A stretch of DNA of 64,000 nt from Agromyces larvae. GTDB lineage: Bacteria > Actinomycetota > Actinomycetes > Actinomycetales > Microbacteriaceae. Below are positions 7,504 to 15,648 of this stretch, piece after piece (position 1 is the stretch's first letter; each line of letters begins with the position of its first letter). Both the position numbers and the translations under genes were made by a program. The stretch is from NCBI RefSeq assembly GCF_022811705.1, contig NZ_CP094528.1:3348001-3412000 (forward strand). The letters run 5' to 3'. The notes under the pieces are model-generated. The model had not been told where the DNA came from. It was given only the letters and a program-made list of their open reading frames with translations, and did not search any database.

Positions 7504-8907
7504 ATGACCGACCTCTCCTTCCTGACCGTGCGCGGTACCGACCTCGTCGACGACGCCGGCCGCGTCGTCCGCCTGGCCGGCGTCGGCCTGGGCGGCTGGA
7601 TGAACATGGAGAACTTCATCACGGGGTATCCGGGCAACGAGCAGAATCTCCGCCGCATCCTGCTCGATCGCATGGGCCGTGACGCGTACGACGCATTCTT
7701 CGACGCGTTCCTCACCGACTTCTTCGACGAAGACGACGCCGCGCACCTCGCCGCCATCGGCATCAACAGCGTGCGCATCCCGTTCAACTACCGGCACTTC
7801 GAAGACGACGCCCGCCCCTTCGAACTGCGCGAGGAGGGATTCGCCCGACTCGACCGCGTCGTGACGCTGCTCGGCCGGCACGGCATCTACTCGGTGCTCG
7901 ACCTGCACGCCCTGCCGGGCCGGCAGAACCAGCACTGGCACAGCGACAACCCGACCCACCTCGCCGAGTTCTGGAACCATCCGCACTTCCAGGATCGTGT
8001 GGTGCACCTGTGGGAGGCGCTCGCCGAACGCTTCAAGGACCGCCCCGAGGTCGCCGGGTACAACCCGATCAACGAACCGGCCGACCCGACCGGCGAGCGG
8101 CTGCCGCCCTTCTACGACCGACTCGAACGGGCCATCCGCGCCATCGACCCGCGCCACATCCTCTTCCTCGACGGCAACAAGTACTCGACCGACTTCAGCG
8201 TCTTCGACGGGCGCGCCGAGCCGCTGCCGAACACCGTGTACACCGCGCACGACTACGCCCTGCCCGGCATCACGAGCGCGACCGAGTACCCCGGCACCAC
8301 CCGCGGCGAGTACTTCGATCGCGACGCGGTCGAACGGACGTTCCTGCGGCGCACCGAGTACATGCGCCGCACCGGCACGCCCATCTGGATCGGCGAGTTC
8401 GGGCCGGTGTACCCGCCCGATCGCAGCCAGGACGCGTGGCGGCTGCAGCTGCTGCGCGACCAGCTCGAGATCTACCGCGAGCACGGCGCGAGCTGGGCCC
8501 TATGGACCTACAAGGACATCGGTCTGCAGGGCCTCGTGCACGCGGCGCCCGACAGTGCGTACGTCGAGCTGATCCGGCCCGAGCTCGAGCAGAAGCAGCG
8601 GCTCGGCGTCGACTCGTGGGGCGGATCCGACGCGGGCGTGCGCGACGTGCTGGACCCGATCGACGCGCTCTTCGACCGAGAGTTCCCCGAGTACGCGCCG
8701 TGGCCCTGGGGCCGCACGCCGCACATCGCCGTGCTCGTGCGGCACATCCTGCTCGCCGAGCCGCTCGCCGAACGCTTCGGCGACCGGTTCGCCGGCGTGA
8801 GCGTGGAGCGCGCGCGCGAGCTCGCGGCATCCTTCCGCTTCGACCGGTGCGTCGAACGGGTCGGGCTCACCGAGGTGCTGCGCGACCACCTCGCGGGCGG
8901 GCGGTGA
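7504..8907 (+). CDS. Glycoside hydrolase family 5-type enzyme, cytoplasmic
   Basis: 467 aa with a (beta/alpha)8 cellulase-superfamily barrel. The acid/base is Glu191 in the GYNPINEP motif and the nucleophile Glu298 in IWIGEFGP, spaced as in GH5. No signal peptide is visible at the ATG (7504), so it should act inside the cell on an imported oligosaccharide or glycoside. It lies 61 nt after the M24-like gene, probably in the same unit, downstream of the 16-bp operator also found at the sugar ABC genes 5-7 kb away. The exact substrate is not predictable. About 80 residues after the barrel form a helical tail. Confidence 0.85.
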   Translation: MTDLSFLTVRGTDLVDDAGRVVRLAGVGLGGWMNMENFITGYPGNEQNLRRILLDRMGRDAYDAFFDAFLTDFFDEDDAAHLAAIGINSVRIPFNYRHFEDDARPFELREEGFARLDRVVTLLGRHGIYSVLDLHALPGRQNQHWHSDNPTHLAEFWNHPHFQDRVVHLWEALAERFKDRPEVAGYNPINEPADPTGERLPPFYDRLERAIRAIDPRHILFLDGNKYSTDFSVFDGRAEPLPNTVYTAHDYALPGITSATEYPGTTRGEYFDRDAVERTFLRRTEYMRRTGTPIWIGEFGPVYPPDRSQDAWRLQLLRDQLEIYREHGASWALWTYKDIGLQGLVHAAPDSAYVELIRPELEQKQRLGVDSWGGSDAGVRDVLDPIDALFDREFPEYAPWPWGRTPHIAVLVRHILLAEPLAERFGDRFAGVSVERARELAASFRFDRCVERVGLTEVLRDHLAGGR

Positions 8908-8929
8908 GGTTCGTGGGGAGCTGTCTTGT

Positions 8930-9085
8930 CGCTCCCTGAGCTTGTCGCTCCCTGAGCGTGTCGCTCCCTGAGCTTGTCGAAGGGCGCGACCGGGGTGCCA
9001 GCACGGCGGGCTCCCTTCGACGGGCTCCCTTCGACGGGCTCAGGGAGCTTCCCTTCGACGGGCTCAGGGAGCGTCCCTTCGGCCC
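8930..9085. repeat. Interspersed palindromic repeat, family 1, cluster of several copies
   Basis: The sequence holds three near-tandem CTCCCTGAGC-TTGTC units in one orientation, then three CCCTTCGACGGGCTC units in the other. Some end in AGGGAGC, so the cluster as a whole is a large inverted repeat. It fills the space between the GH5 stop and the convergent glycosidase stop and may act as a two-way terminator. Confidence 0.85.
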
Positions 9086-9086
9086 C

Positions 9087-10676
9087 TCAGGACCGCGGCA
9101 GCACCACGCCGCCGCCGCGGCGGGAGACGACCCGGCCCGAGTCGACGTCGAGCCGCTCGTTGCCGGCGACCTCCACCTCGGTCCGCACCCCGTCGATCAC
9201 CAACTCGCCCCTGACGGGGCGGGCGGTGAGGCCCACCACGGCGTGCACCCGCCCGTCGCGCCCGGCGATCGCCCGCACGCCGTGCGGCATCCGCAGGAAC
9301 TCGACTCCGTCGCGATAGCCGACCGCACCCTCGTACGTGTTCACGAGCTCGAAGCGCACCCCGTCGACCGTGCGCTCATAGGCGAGCGCATCCGCGACAT
9401 CGTGGTGGTCGACGCGACGCGGCACGAGACCCGAGAACCACAACTCGCCCTCGGGCGTCGGCAGGATGCCGAAGAGCCGTTCGACCGTGTCGAGCAGCCA
9501 CAGGATCGCGGGGGAGTACTGCTCGGTGTACCCGGGCTCGCCCGTCCACGGGCTGATGACCTGCGGGAATCGGCCCATGCGCGCCACCGCGGCGACCACG
9601 GGCATGAGCGCGAACGCGAGCTCGGCGGCTCGGCTGTAGTGCTCGAACGCCTGCGGCGCGCGGATGAGCGTGAGGAAGTTGACCGGCCCGCCCCACGAGT
9701 TCGCGCGGAAGTCGTGGTCGAACCGCGGGTCGTCGAGGGCGAGCGAGGTGAAGGGGTACGCCGAGAAGAACTTGCGGGTGTGCAGCAGGTAGCGCCCGAG
9801 CGCCGCATCGAACACCTCGGCTGGAACCACCTCGCAGGCGAGCACCCGCAGCAGCACATCGGATTGCACGCGCACGAACCGGCCGGCCGCGTCCACGTCG
9901 TACCAGAGGCCGTCGTCGGCGTCGAAGCATCCGTCGAGCGCTGCGCGGCTCGCGCCCGCGCGCTCGAGCCAGGGCGCCGGATCGTCGCCGAGTTCGGCGG
10001 CGATCCGCGCGAGGTAGGCGCGCTGACACGCGACGTTCGCGGTCAGGTCGGGCGCGACGAACGGCAGGATGCCCGACTCGGGGTCGAAGCGTGCGGCGTC
10101 GCCGCCGGGCGTCTGGTCGGGCACGCCCCAGAACCGCGGCGACCGGTCGTGTCCGGTGTCGTAGGTGCAGAACGCCTCGACGCCGCCCGTGCCGCGGGTG
10201 TCGCGGTGCTCCGCCAGCCAGGCGTCGTGCCGGGCGAGCGCCGGGTACATGCGCGCGAGGTAGTCGCGGTCGCGGCCGGTCGCGAGGTAGTGCCGCCAGA
10301 CGCACCGTGCGAACGGGGTGACCATCTGGATCTGCGCGAAGCCCGGCCCGTCGGCCGTGAGCTTGTAGGGCAGCAGCCCGTCGGCGCGCTGCGCATCGGC
10401 GAAGGCGAGGTGCGTGGCGTGCGTGACGTGGGGCAGGAACCGGTCGAGCACCTCGGCGTTGATCGACGCGGTCGACTCGAGCCAGCTGCCGGGATAGACG
10501 CCGCCCTCGTTGAGCAGGGGCGGGCCGTCGTCGACGAGCGGATGGATGCATCCGGCGAGCTCGTCGACCGCCTGCCGCCAGGCGGACTCGAGCGGCCCGC
10601 CGGTCGCGGCGAAGCGCACCTCGCCGAGGCGCACCGGGGACGAACGCAGGCGGTCGAGCAGGTCGTGTCGGGGCAT
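9087..10676 (-). CDS. Six-hairpin glycosidase-like protein (MGH1/GH63-like)
   Basis: 529 aa, without signal peptide. The pattern of aromatic helices with conserved loops (YPGSWLESTASINAEVLDRF, NSWGGPVNFLTL, SPAILWLLD) suggests an (alpha/alpha)6 toroid as in GH63, trehalase and mannosylglycerate-hydrolase-like enzymes. A short all-beta domain follows in the last 100 residues. Family assignment is by resemblance only, and I could not fix the catalytic acids. It lies downstream of the sugar-binding lipoprotein on the same strand, separated by a repeat cluster, and probably hydrolyses the imported glycoside. ATG start at 10674-10676. Confidence 0.65.
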   Translation of the reverse strand: MPRHDLLDRLRSSPVRLGEVRFAATGGPLESAWRQAVDELAGCIHPLVDDGPPLLNEGGVYPGSWLESTASINAEVLDRFLPHVTHATHLAFADAQRADGLLPYKLTADGPGFAQIQMVTPFARCVWRHYLATGRDRDYLARMYPALARHDAWLAEHRDTRGTGGVEAFCTYDTGHDRSPRFWGVPDQTPGGDAARFDPESGILPFVAPDLTANVACQRAYLARIAAELGDDPAPWLERAGASRAALDGCFDADDGLWYDVDAAGRFVRVQSDVLLRVLACEVVPAEVFDAALGRYLLHTRKFFSAYPFTSLALDDPRFDHDFRANSWGGPVNFLTLIRAPQAFEHYSRAAELAFALMPVVAAVARMGRFPQVISPWTGEPGYTEQYSPAILWLLDTVERLFGILPTPEGELWFSGLVPRRVDHHDVADALAYERTVDGVRFELVNTYEGAVGYRDGVEFLRMPHGVRAIAGRDGRVHAVVGLTARPVRGELVIDGVRTEVEVAGNERLDVDSGRVVSRRGGGVVLPRS

Positions 10677-10988
10677 CCGTGCATGCTCCTCGTGGTCGGC
10701 GGTGGCTCGCTGAGCTTGTCGAAGCGGGCTCCCTTCGACGGGCTCAGGGAGCGGTCGGCGGTGGTGGTTCGCTGAGTTTGTCGGGGCGGGGGCTCCCTTC
10801 GACGGGCTCAGGGAGCGGTCGGCGGTGGTGGCTCGCTGAGCTTGTCGAAGCGGGCTCCCTTCGACGGGCTCCCTTCGACGGGCTCAGGGAGCTTCGGCGG
10901 GCTCCCTTCGACGGGCTCAGGGAGCTTGGGCGGGGAGGCGTCGTGGGCGGCCCGGCGGGACCGCCCACGACGCTGGTGCCGAGCGGAC
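10677..10988. repeat. Intergenic region made of family 1 palindromic repeats in ~60-bp tandem units
   Basis: This 312-nt gap holds no gene. A unit of about 60 bp (GGTCGGCGGTGG, then CTCGCTGAGCTTGTCGAAG, a short spacer, and CCCTTCGACGGGCTCAGGG) starts near 10694, 10752 and 10817, and is followed by two more inverted half-units up to 10930. Each unit can fold as a hairpin with about 15 paired bases. The cluster sits between the lipoprotein gene and the downstream glycosidase, where it may limit read-through. Confidence 0.85.
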
Positions 10989-12299
10989 TCAGTCGTTCGC
11001 GAGCGACGTGCCGAGCTCGTCGATCCACTGCTTCGCGCCGTCGGCGGCCGACGTCTTGCCGAACAGGATGTCGGACTCGATGCGTTGCGACAGCTCGTTC
11101 AGGATCGAACCGCCCGCGGGCTGCGGCGGGGCGACGACGCCGACCTCGAGCACCTTCTCGAGGTATTCGGCGGACTGCGCGTCGGCCGGGGCGAGCAGGG
11201 GCTTCACGACCGCGAGGGTGTCGGGGTTGAACGGCAGGCCGCGGTTGGCGAGGATCAGCTTCGCCGGTTCGGGCTGGTTGAGCAGCCAGTCGACCAGCAG
11301 CGCTGCGGCTTCGGGATGCTTGCTGCCCGAGGCGATCGACCAGAACTGCGAGGGCAGCACCGAGACGCCCGACACCCCGGTCGACGACGGCGGGGCGATG
11401 ATCTGCACGTCGGCGCCGCCCGTTCCGGCCGCGTACGAGCCGATCTGGTTGTTGTAGGCGAAGCTGATCGCCGCCTTGCCGGTGCCGAACAGGGTCAGGT
11501 CGGGGGTGACGTTCCAGTGCTCGACGATGGTCGAGGGGTCGGGCAGGCCGCCCGATTCGACGAGCGACTGCTCGTACTCGTACCACTGCTGCACCGTCTC
11601 GGCGTCGGTGGCGAGCTCGCCGTCCCAGTCGTAGATGCCGTCCTCGGAGTACTGCGCGATGTAGGTGCCCAGGATGTCCTGGATGCGCAGGTCGAGGCCG
11701 ACGACGCCGGGGAGCTCGGCCGAGATCTGGTTCGCCGCGTCGGCCAGGTCCTCCCACGTCCAGTCGTCGGAGGGCACGGGCACGCCGGCCTGTGTGAACA
11801 GGTCGACGTTGATGAGTGCGCCGATCGCGTTGCCGCCCGTCGGCAGCCCGTAGAGGGTGTCGTCGACGGTGGCGTTGGTGAGCGTGAAGTCGGGGTACTT
11901 GCTCGTGTCGAGCTGGTCGGCGACCGTCGAGAGGTCGAGCAGCGCGCCGGCGGCGCCGTACTCCTGCGGCTTCGCGCCGCCGAGTGCGAACACGTCGGGG
12001 GCGGTGTTGGAGGCGAAGTCGGTCGCGAGCCGGTTGAAGAGGTCGTCGGGTGCGCCGACCGGTTCTTCGACGACGGTGATGTTCGGGTACTCGGCTTCGA
12101 ACAGGTCGATCGCGTCGGCCATGATGGCCGCTCGTTCGTCGTTGCCCCACCAGGCGATGTGGAGTTCGATCTCTTCGTCGGGGTCGAAGCCGCCGTCGGC
12201 TGCGGGGGCCTGCCCCGAGCACGCGGTGAGGAGCAGTGCTCCGGTCAGGGCCAGGCCGAGCGCCGCGTGTCGGGCGACGGTGCGTGATGGTCGCGTCAT
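10989..12299 (-). CDS. Sugar ABC transporter substrate-binding lipoprotein (CUT1/MalE-type)
   Basis: 436 aa extracellular binding protein. The signal sequence ends in lipobox LTAC with acylated Cys27. IELHIAWWGNDERAAIM then starts the mature domain, typical of family-1 sugar-binding proteins. The ATG at 12297-12299 is preceded by AGAGAGG. Its partner permeases are divergently encoded at 13690-15601, across the lacI gene. The promoter (TTGACA/TACTTT, 17-bp spacer) has the 16-bp LacI operator over its start point, so expression should be induced by the imported sugar. Confidence 0.88.
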   Translation of the reverse strand: MTRPSRTVARHAALGLALTGALLLTACSGQAPAADGGFDPDEEIELHIAWWGNDERAAIMADAIDLFEAEYPNITVVEEPVGAPDDLFNRLATDFASNTAPDVFALGGAKPQEYGAAGALLDLSTVADQLDTSKYPDFTLTNATVDDTLYGLPTGGNAIGALINVDLFTQAGVPVPSDDWTWEDLADAANQISAELPGVVGLDLRIQDILGTYIAQYSEDGIYDWDGELATDAETVQQWYEYEQSLVESGGLPDPSTIVEHWNVTPDLTLFGTGKAAISFAYNNQIGSYAAGTGGADVQIIAPPSSTGVSGVSVLPSQFWSIASGSKHPEAAALLVDWLLNQPEPAKLILANRGLPFNPDTLAVVKPLLAPADAQSAEYLEKVLEVGVVAPPQPAGGSILNELSQRIESDILFGKTSAADGAKQWIDELGTSLAND

Positions 12300-12400
12300 T
12301 GCGCCTCTCTTCGGTTCTGGAGGGGCTCGCGGACGGGTCCCTCGAGTTGGATGTCCCGGGCGGCAGGATCGCCCGGGGCGGCGGTGTCTCGGAGTGCACA

Positions 12401-12416
12401 GAGAAACCGCTTTCAC
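12401..12416. promoter_or_regulatory. LacI-type operator copy 2, upstream of the binding-protein gene
   Basis: GAGAAACCGCTTTCAC, identical to the copies at 6324-6339 and 13638-13653. It overlaps the predicted transcription start of the minus-strand promoter at 12419-12447. Confidence 0.75.
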
Positions 12417-12418
12417 GG

Positions 12419-12447
12419 AAAGTACACCGATATGTTGTGACTGTCAA
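12419..12447 (-). promoter_or_regulatory. Promoter of the sugar-binding lipoprotein gene
   Basis: On the minus strand, -35 TTGACA (12442-12447) and -10 TACTTT (12419-12424) are separated by 17 bp. Transcription would start inside the operator at 12401-12416. Confidence 0.65.
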
Positions 12448-12502
12448 CGAAATGGTGCGGGTGCTCGACGGCCGGCGCCGCGGTGCTCCGCGGCCGCCGA
12501 TC

Positions 12503-13513
12503 TCAGTGCGCCGACGGGGCCGGTCCGGTGGATCCGCGCACCTCGACGCGGGGCTGGAACATCACGTTGTGCTCGGGCGCCGTGCCCCCGATCAGCGCGC
12601 TCAGCCGACGCCACGCCTGCACGCCGAGCTCTTCGTGCGGCACCGACGCGGTGGTCAGCGGGGGTGTCGTGTACCGCGAGAACGGGATGTCGTCGAAGCC
12701 CGTGACCGAGACGTCCTCGGGTACCCGCACGCCCCGTTCGATCAGCCCGTTGACCAGGCCGACCGCGACGAGGTCGTTGTACGCGATGGCGGCCGTCGCG
12801 CCCGACGCCTGCACCGCCGGTGCGGCGGCGACGCCGTCCTCGGGGCGCACTCCGCCCGGCATCCGGTCGATGCGCAGCTCGGGCACCGCGCGCTCGAACG
12901 ACTCGAGGCCGCGCAGCCGGTAGGTGTTCGAGACGCTGCGTTCGGGTCCGGCGAGGTAGACCAGGTGCCGGTGGCCGAGCGAGGCCAGATGGTGGGCGAT
13001 GTTCTGGATGCCCGACTCGTAGTCGATCGCGAGCGACGGCGCGGAGATCCGCGGAGTGGGCCGGTTGATGAGCACGAGCGGATGCAGCGACGGCGCGATC
13101 TCGAGCAACTGCTCCTCGGGCATGCGAGGAGCGCACAGCACGATCGAGTCGCACCGGCGCCGGATCTCGAGGGCGAGCGGCGCCTCGTCGTCGGGCGACT
13201 CGCCGGAGTCGGCGATGAGCACGCGGTAGCCGTCCCTGGCGGCGGTCTTGGTGAGGCCCGACAGCACCGCCTGGAACGCCGGGTTGCCGAGGTCGGGCAC
13301 GAGGAACGCGATGGTGCGGGTCTCGCCGAGGGCGAGGCTGCGGGCGAGCGGACTCGGCGAGTAGCCGAGCTCGTCGGCTGCCGCGCGCACGCGCTCGGCG
13401 ACCGAGGGCTCGCCCAGGAACCGGCCGTTCATCACTCGCGAGACCGTGGCCGGCGACACGCCGGCGTGGCTCGCGACATCCGTGATCGTCGTCGATGCCG
13501 ATCGTCTCACCAC
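12503..13513 (-). CDS. LacI-family transcriptional repressor of the glycoside regulon
   Basis: 336 aa. The N-terminal LacI helix-turn-helix (TTITDVASHAGVSPATVSRVMNG, about residues 8-30) is followed by a periplasmic-binding-like effector domain. GTG start at 13511-13513 after GAAGGG. It lies between the binding-protein gene and the divergent permease operon. Identical 16-bp palindrome-like sites flank it on both sides, with a third copy at the M24-GH5 promoter. The natural reading is one repressor for all three units, released by a sugar or its hydrolysis product. Confidence 0.88.
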   Translation of the reverse strand: MVRRSASTTITDVASHAGVSPATVSRVMNGRFLGEPSVAERVRAAADELGYSPSPLARSLALGETRTIAFLVPDLGNPAFQAVLSGLTKTAARDGYRVLIADSGESPDDEAPLALEIRRRCDSIVLCAPRMPEEQLLEIAPSLHPLVLINRPTPRISAPSLAIDYESGIQNIAHHLASLGHRHLVYLAGPERSVSNTYRLRGLESFERAVPELRIDRMPGGVRPEDGVAAAPAVQASGATAAIAYNDLVAVGLVNGLIERGVRVPEDVSVTGFDDIPFSRYTTPPLTTASVPHEELGVQAWRRLSALIGGTAPEHNVMFQPRVEVRGSTGPAPSAH

Positions 13514-13595
13514 GGCGACCCTTCCTTCCGCGCAGTCGGGGCGCTCCCGGCCGCGTGCTCGCCGCGCGGGCCTCGTGCCCGGTCCGATCCGATGT

Positions 13596-13625
13596 TTGAC
13601 GGATCGAACCCTCCGCGGTCATAAT
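13596..13625 (+). promoter_or_regulatory. Promoter of the permease-oxidoreductase operon
   Basis: TTGACG (13596-13601) and CATAAT (13620-13625) are separated by 18 bp. The LacI operator copy begins 12 nt after the -10, so a bound repressor would cover the start region. Confidence 0.6.
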
Positions 13626-13637
13626 CGATCCTCGCAT

Positions 13638-13653
13638 GAGAAACCGCTTTCAC
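13638..13653. promoter_or_regulatory. LacI-type operator copy 3, upstream of the permease operon
   Basis: GAGAAACCGCTTTCAC, the same 16-mer as at 12401-12416 and, inverted, at 6324-6339. It lies between the lacI gene and the permease operon and could serve both. Confidence 0.75.
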
Positions 13654-13689
13654 CGCGCGTTCGGTGCCGGCTGACAGGGAGGTCGACCA

Positions 13690-14631
13690 GTGAGTAGTCT
13701 CGGCGAACTCCGCACGCTCGCGCGTGCGGCGCGAACCAGCGGGCCGCGGGTCACGCAGAAGTACCCCGACAACCGGTCCGGGTTCCTGTTCCTCGCGCCC
13801 TGGCTGATCGGCGTGGCGGTGTTCACGATCGGGCCGATGCTGGCGTCGCTCTACCTCGCGTTCACCGACTACAACCTGCTGCAGCCGCCCACCTGGAGCG
13901 GCCTCGACAACTTCACGCGCATGCTCGGCGACGCGCGGCTGTGGAATTCGTTCCGGGTCACGCTCGTCTACGTCTTCGTGTCGGTGCCGCTGCAGCTCGC
14001 GCTCGCGCTCGCCGTCGCGATGCTGCTCGACCGCGGCATGCGCGGCCTGTCGTTCTACCGCTCGATCTTCTACCTGCCGAGCCTCATGGGCGGATCGGTG
14101 GCGATCGCCATCCTCTGGCGTCAGGTGTTCGGCAAGGAGGGCCTGGTCAACGGCGTCCTCGCCTGGTTCGGCATCGACGGACCCGGATGGATCGCCCACC
14201 CCGACTTCGCCCTCGGCACGATCATCGTGCTGCATGTGTGGACCTTCGGCTCGCCGATGGTGATCTTCCTCGCGGGGCTGCGCCAGATCCCCGAGATGTT
14301 CTACGAAGCCGCCGAGGTCGACGGGGCCGGCCGGTTCCGCCGGTTCTTCTCGATCACGCTGCCGCTGCTGACGCCGATCATCTTCTTCAACCTCGTGCTG
14401 CAGATCATCTTCGCGTTCCAGTCGTTCACCCAGGCGTACATCGTCTCGGGCGGCACGGGCGGCCCGAGCGACTCGACGATGTTCTTCACGCTCTACCTGT
14501 ACAAGGAGGCGTTCACCGAGCTGAACATGGGCTACGCGTCGGCGATGGCGTGGTTCCTGCTGCTCGTCATCGGCGGGCTGACGGCGGTGAACTTCTGGTT
14601 CTCGAAGTTCTGGGTCTTCTATGACGACTGA
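13690..14631 (+). CDS. Sugar ABC transporter permease (MalF/UgpA-type)
   Basis: 313 aa, six hydrophobic segments. The EAA loop (MFYEAAEVDGAGRFRRFFSITLP) near residue 200 marks a CUT1 permease. GTG start at 13690 with GGGAGG 7 nt upstream. Its last bases overlap the possible early start of the next permease (14621). With the lipoprotein at 10989-12299 and the next gene it forms the importer. No ATPase gene is present nearby. Confidence 0.88.
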   Translation: MSSLGELRTLARAARTSGPRVTQKYPDNRSGFLFLAPWLIGVAVFTIGPMLASLYLAFTDYNLLQPPTWSGLDNFTRMLGDARLWNSFRVTLVYVFVSVPLQLALALAVAMLLDRGMRGLSFYRSIFYLPSLMGGSVAIAILWRQVFGKEGLVNGVLAWFGIDGPGWIAHPDFALGTIIVLHVWTFGSPMVIFLAGLRQIPEMFYEAAEVDGAGRFRRFFSITLPLLTPIIFFNLVLQIIFAFQSFTQAYIVSGGTGGPSDSTMFFTLYLYKEAFTELNMGYASAMAWFLLLVIGGLTAVNFWFSKFWVFYDD

Positions 14632-14692
14632 GCTGGGCCGTGCCCCCACCGCCCTCGGACCTGCGTCAGCCACGACCGAAGAACGGAGCCCG

Positions 14693-15601
14693 ATGATGAC
14701 CTCCACCGTCGACCCGACCGCCGCGACCCGCGCGATCGTCGCCCCCACCGCGCGCGTGCGGCCGCGCCCCGCGCGACGCGCGTGGGTCTCGGTGCTGAAG
14801 CACGCGGGGCTCATCCTGCTCTCGCTGATCATGGTGTATCCGCTGCTGTGGCTGGTGGTGTCGTCGTTCAAACCGAACGAGCGCATCTTCAGCGACCTCG
14901 GCATCTTCACCACCGACCTCACCCTCGACAACTACGTGCACGGCTGGACCTCCCAGCAGCTGCCGTTCAGCGTGTTCCTCGCGAACTCCTCGATCCTGGT
15001 CATCGGCGCCATCATCGGCAATCTGGTCTCCTGCTCGCTGGCCGCCTACGCGTTCGCGCGACTGAAGTTCTGGGGCCGCAACCTGTTCTTCGCGATCATG
15101 CTCGGCACGATCATGCTGCCGTTCCATGTCGTGCTGGTGCCGCAGTTCATCATCTTCCGCGAGCTCGGGTGGCTCGAGACCTTCCTGCCGCTGGTGGTGC
15201 CGAAGTTCCTCGCGACCGATGCGTTCTTCATCTTCCTGATGGTGCAGTTCATCCGCGGCCTGCCGAAGGAGATCTTCGAGGCGGCGCGGATCGACGGCGC
15301 CGGGCAGTTCCGCATCTACGCGCAGATCACGCTGCCGCTCATGGTGCCGGCTCTGGCCACCACCGCGATCTTCACGTTCATCTGGACGTGGGGCGACTTC
15401 TTCGGGCCGCTGATCTACCTGCGCACCCGCGACAACTTCCCCGTGTCGGTGGCGCTGAAGGGCTTCATCGATGCGCAGTCGTCGTCGAACTACGGCGCCA
15501 TGTTCGCGATGTCGGTGGTGTCGCTCATCCCGCTGTTCCTCGCGTTCCTCATCGGACAGCGCTACCTCATCAAGGGGTTCGCGACCACCGGCATCAAGTA
15601 A
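14693..15601 (+). CDS. Sugar ABC transporter permease (MalG/UgpE-type)
   Basis: 302 aa, six hydrophobic segments. The EAA loop is EIFEAARIDGAGQFRIYAQITLP. GGAG at 14685-14688 points to the ATG at 14693 or the adjacent one at 14696 (better spacing). A longer frame from 14621 would overlap the previous stop and add a disordered 24-residue leader. Heterodimer partner of the preceding permease. Confidence 0.85.
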   Translation: MMTSTVDPTAATRAIVAPTARVRPRPARRAWVSVLKHAGLILLSLIMVYPLLWLVVSSFKPNERIFSDLGIFTTDLTLDNYVHGWTSQQLPFSVFLANSSILVIGAIIGNLVSCSLAAYAFARLKFWGRNLFFAIMLGTIMLPFHVVLVPQFIIFRELGWLETFLPLVVPKFLATDAFFIFLMVQFIRGLPKEIFEAARIDGAGQFRIYAQITLPLMVPALATTAIFTFIWTWGDFFGPLIYLRTRDNFPVSVALKGFIDAQSSSNYGAMFAMSVVSLIPLFLAFLIGQRYLIKGFATTGIK

Positions 15602-15648
15602 GCCGGCCACCACCCGACCACCACAGTTCAGCCGACGTCAGGAGTCCC

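Noticed and set aside
8930..9085. Insertion sequence ends
   Set aside because: The inverted units have no transposase between them and no target-site duplication could be seen; they match the repeat family found elsewhere.
14666..15613. Long open frames antisense to genes throughout, for example opposite the permease here
   Set aside because: In DNA this GC-rich stop codons are rare on all frames. These frames have His/Arg/Gly/Ala-rich compositions, no family motifs and no ribosome sites.
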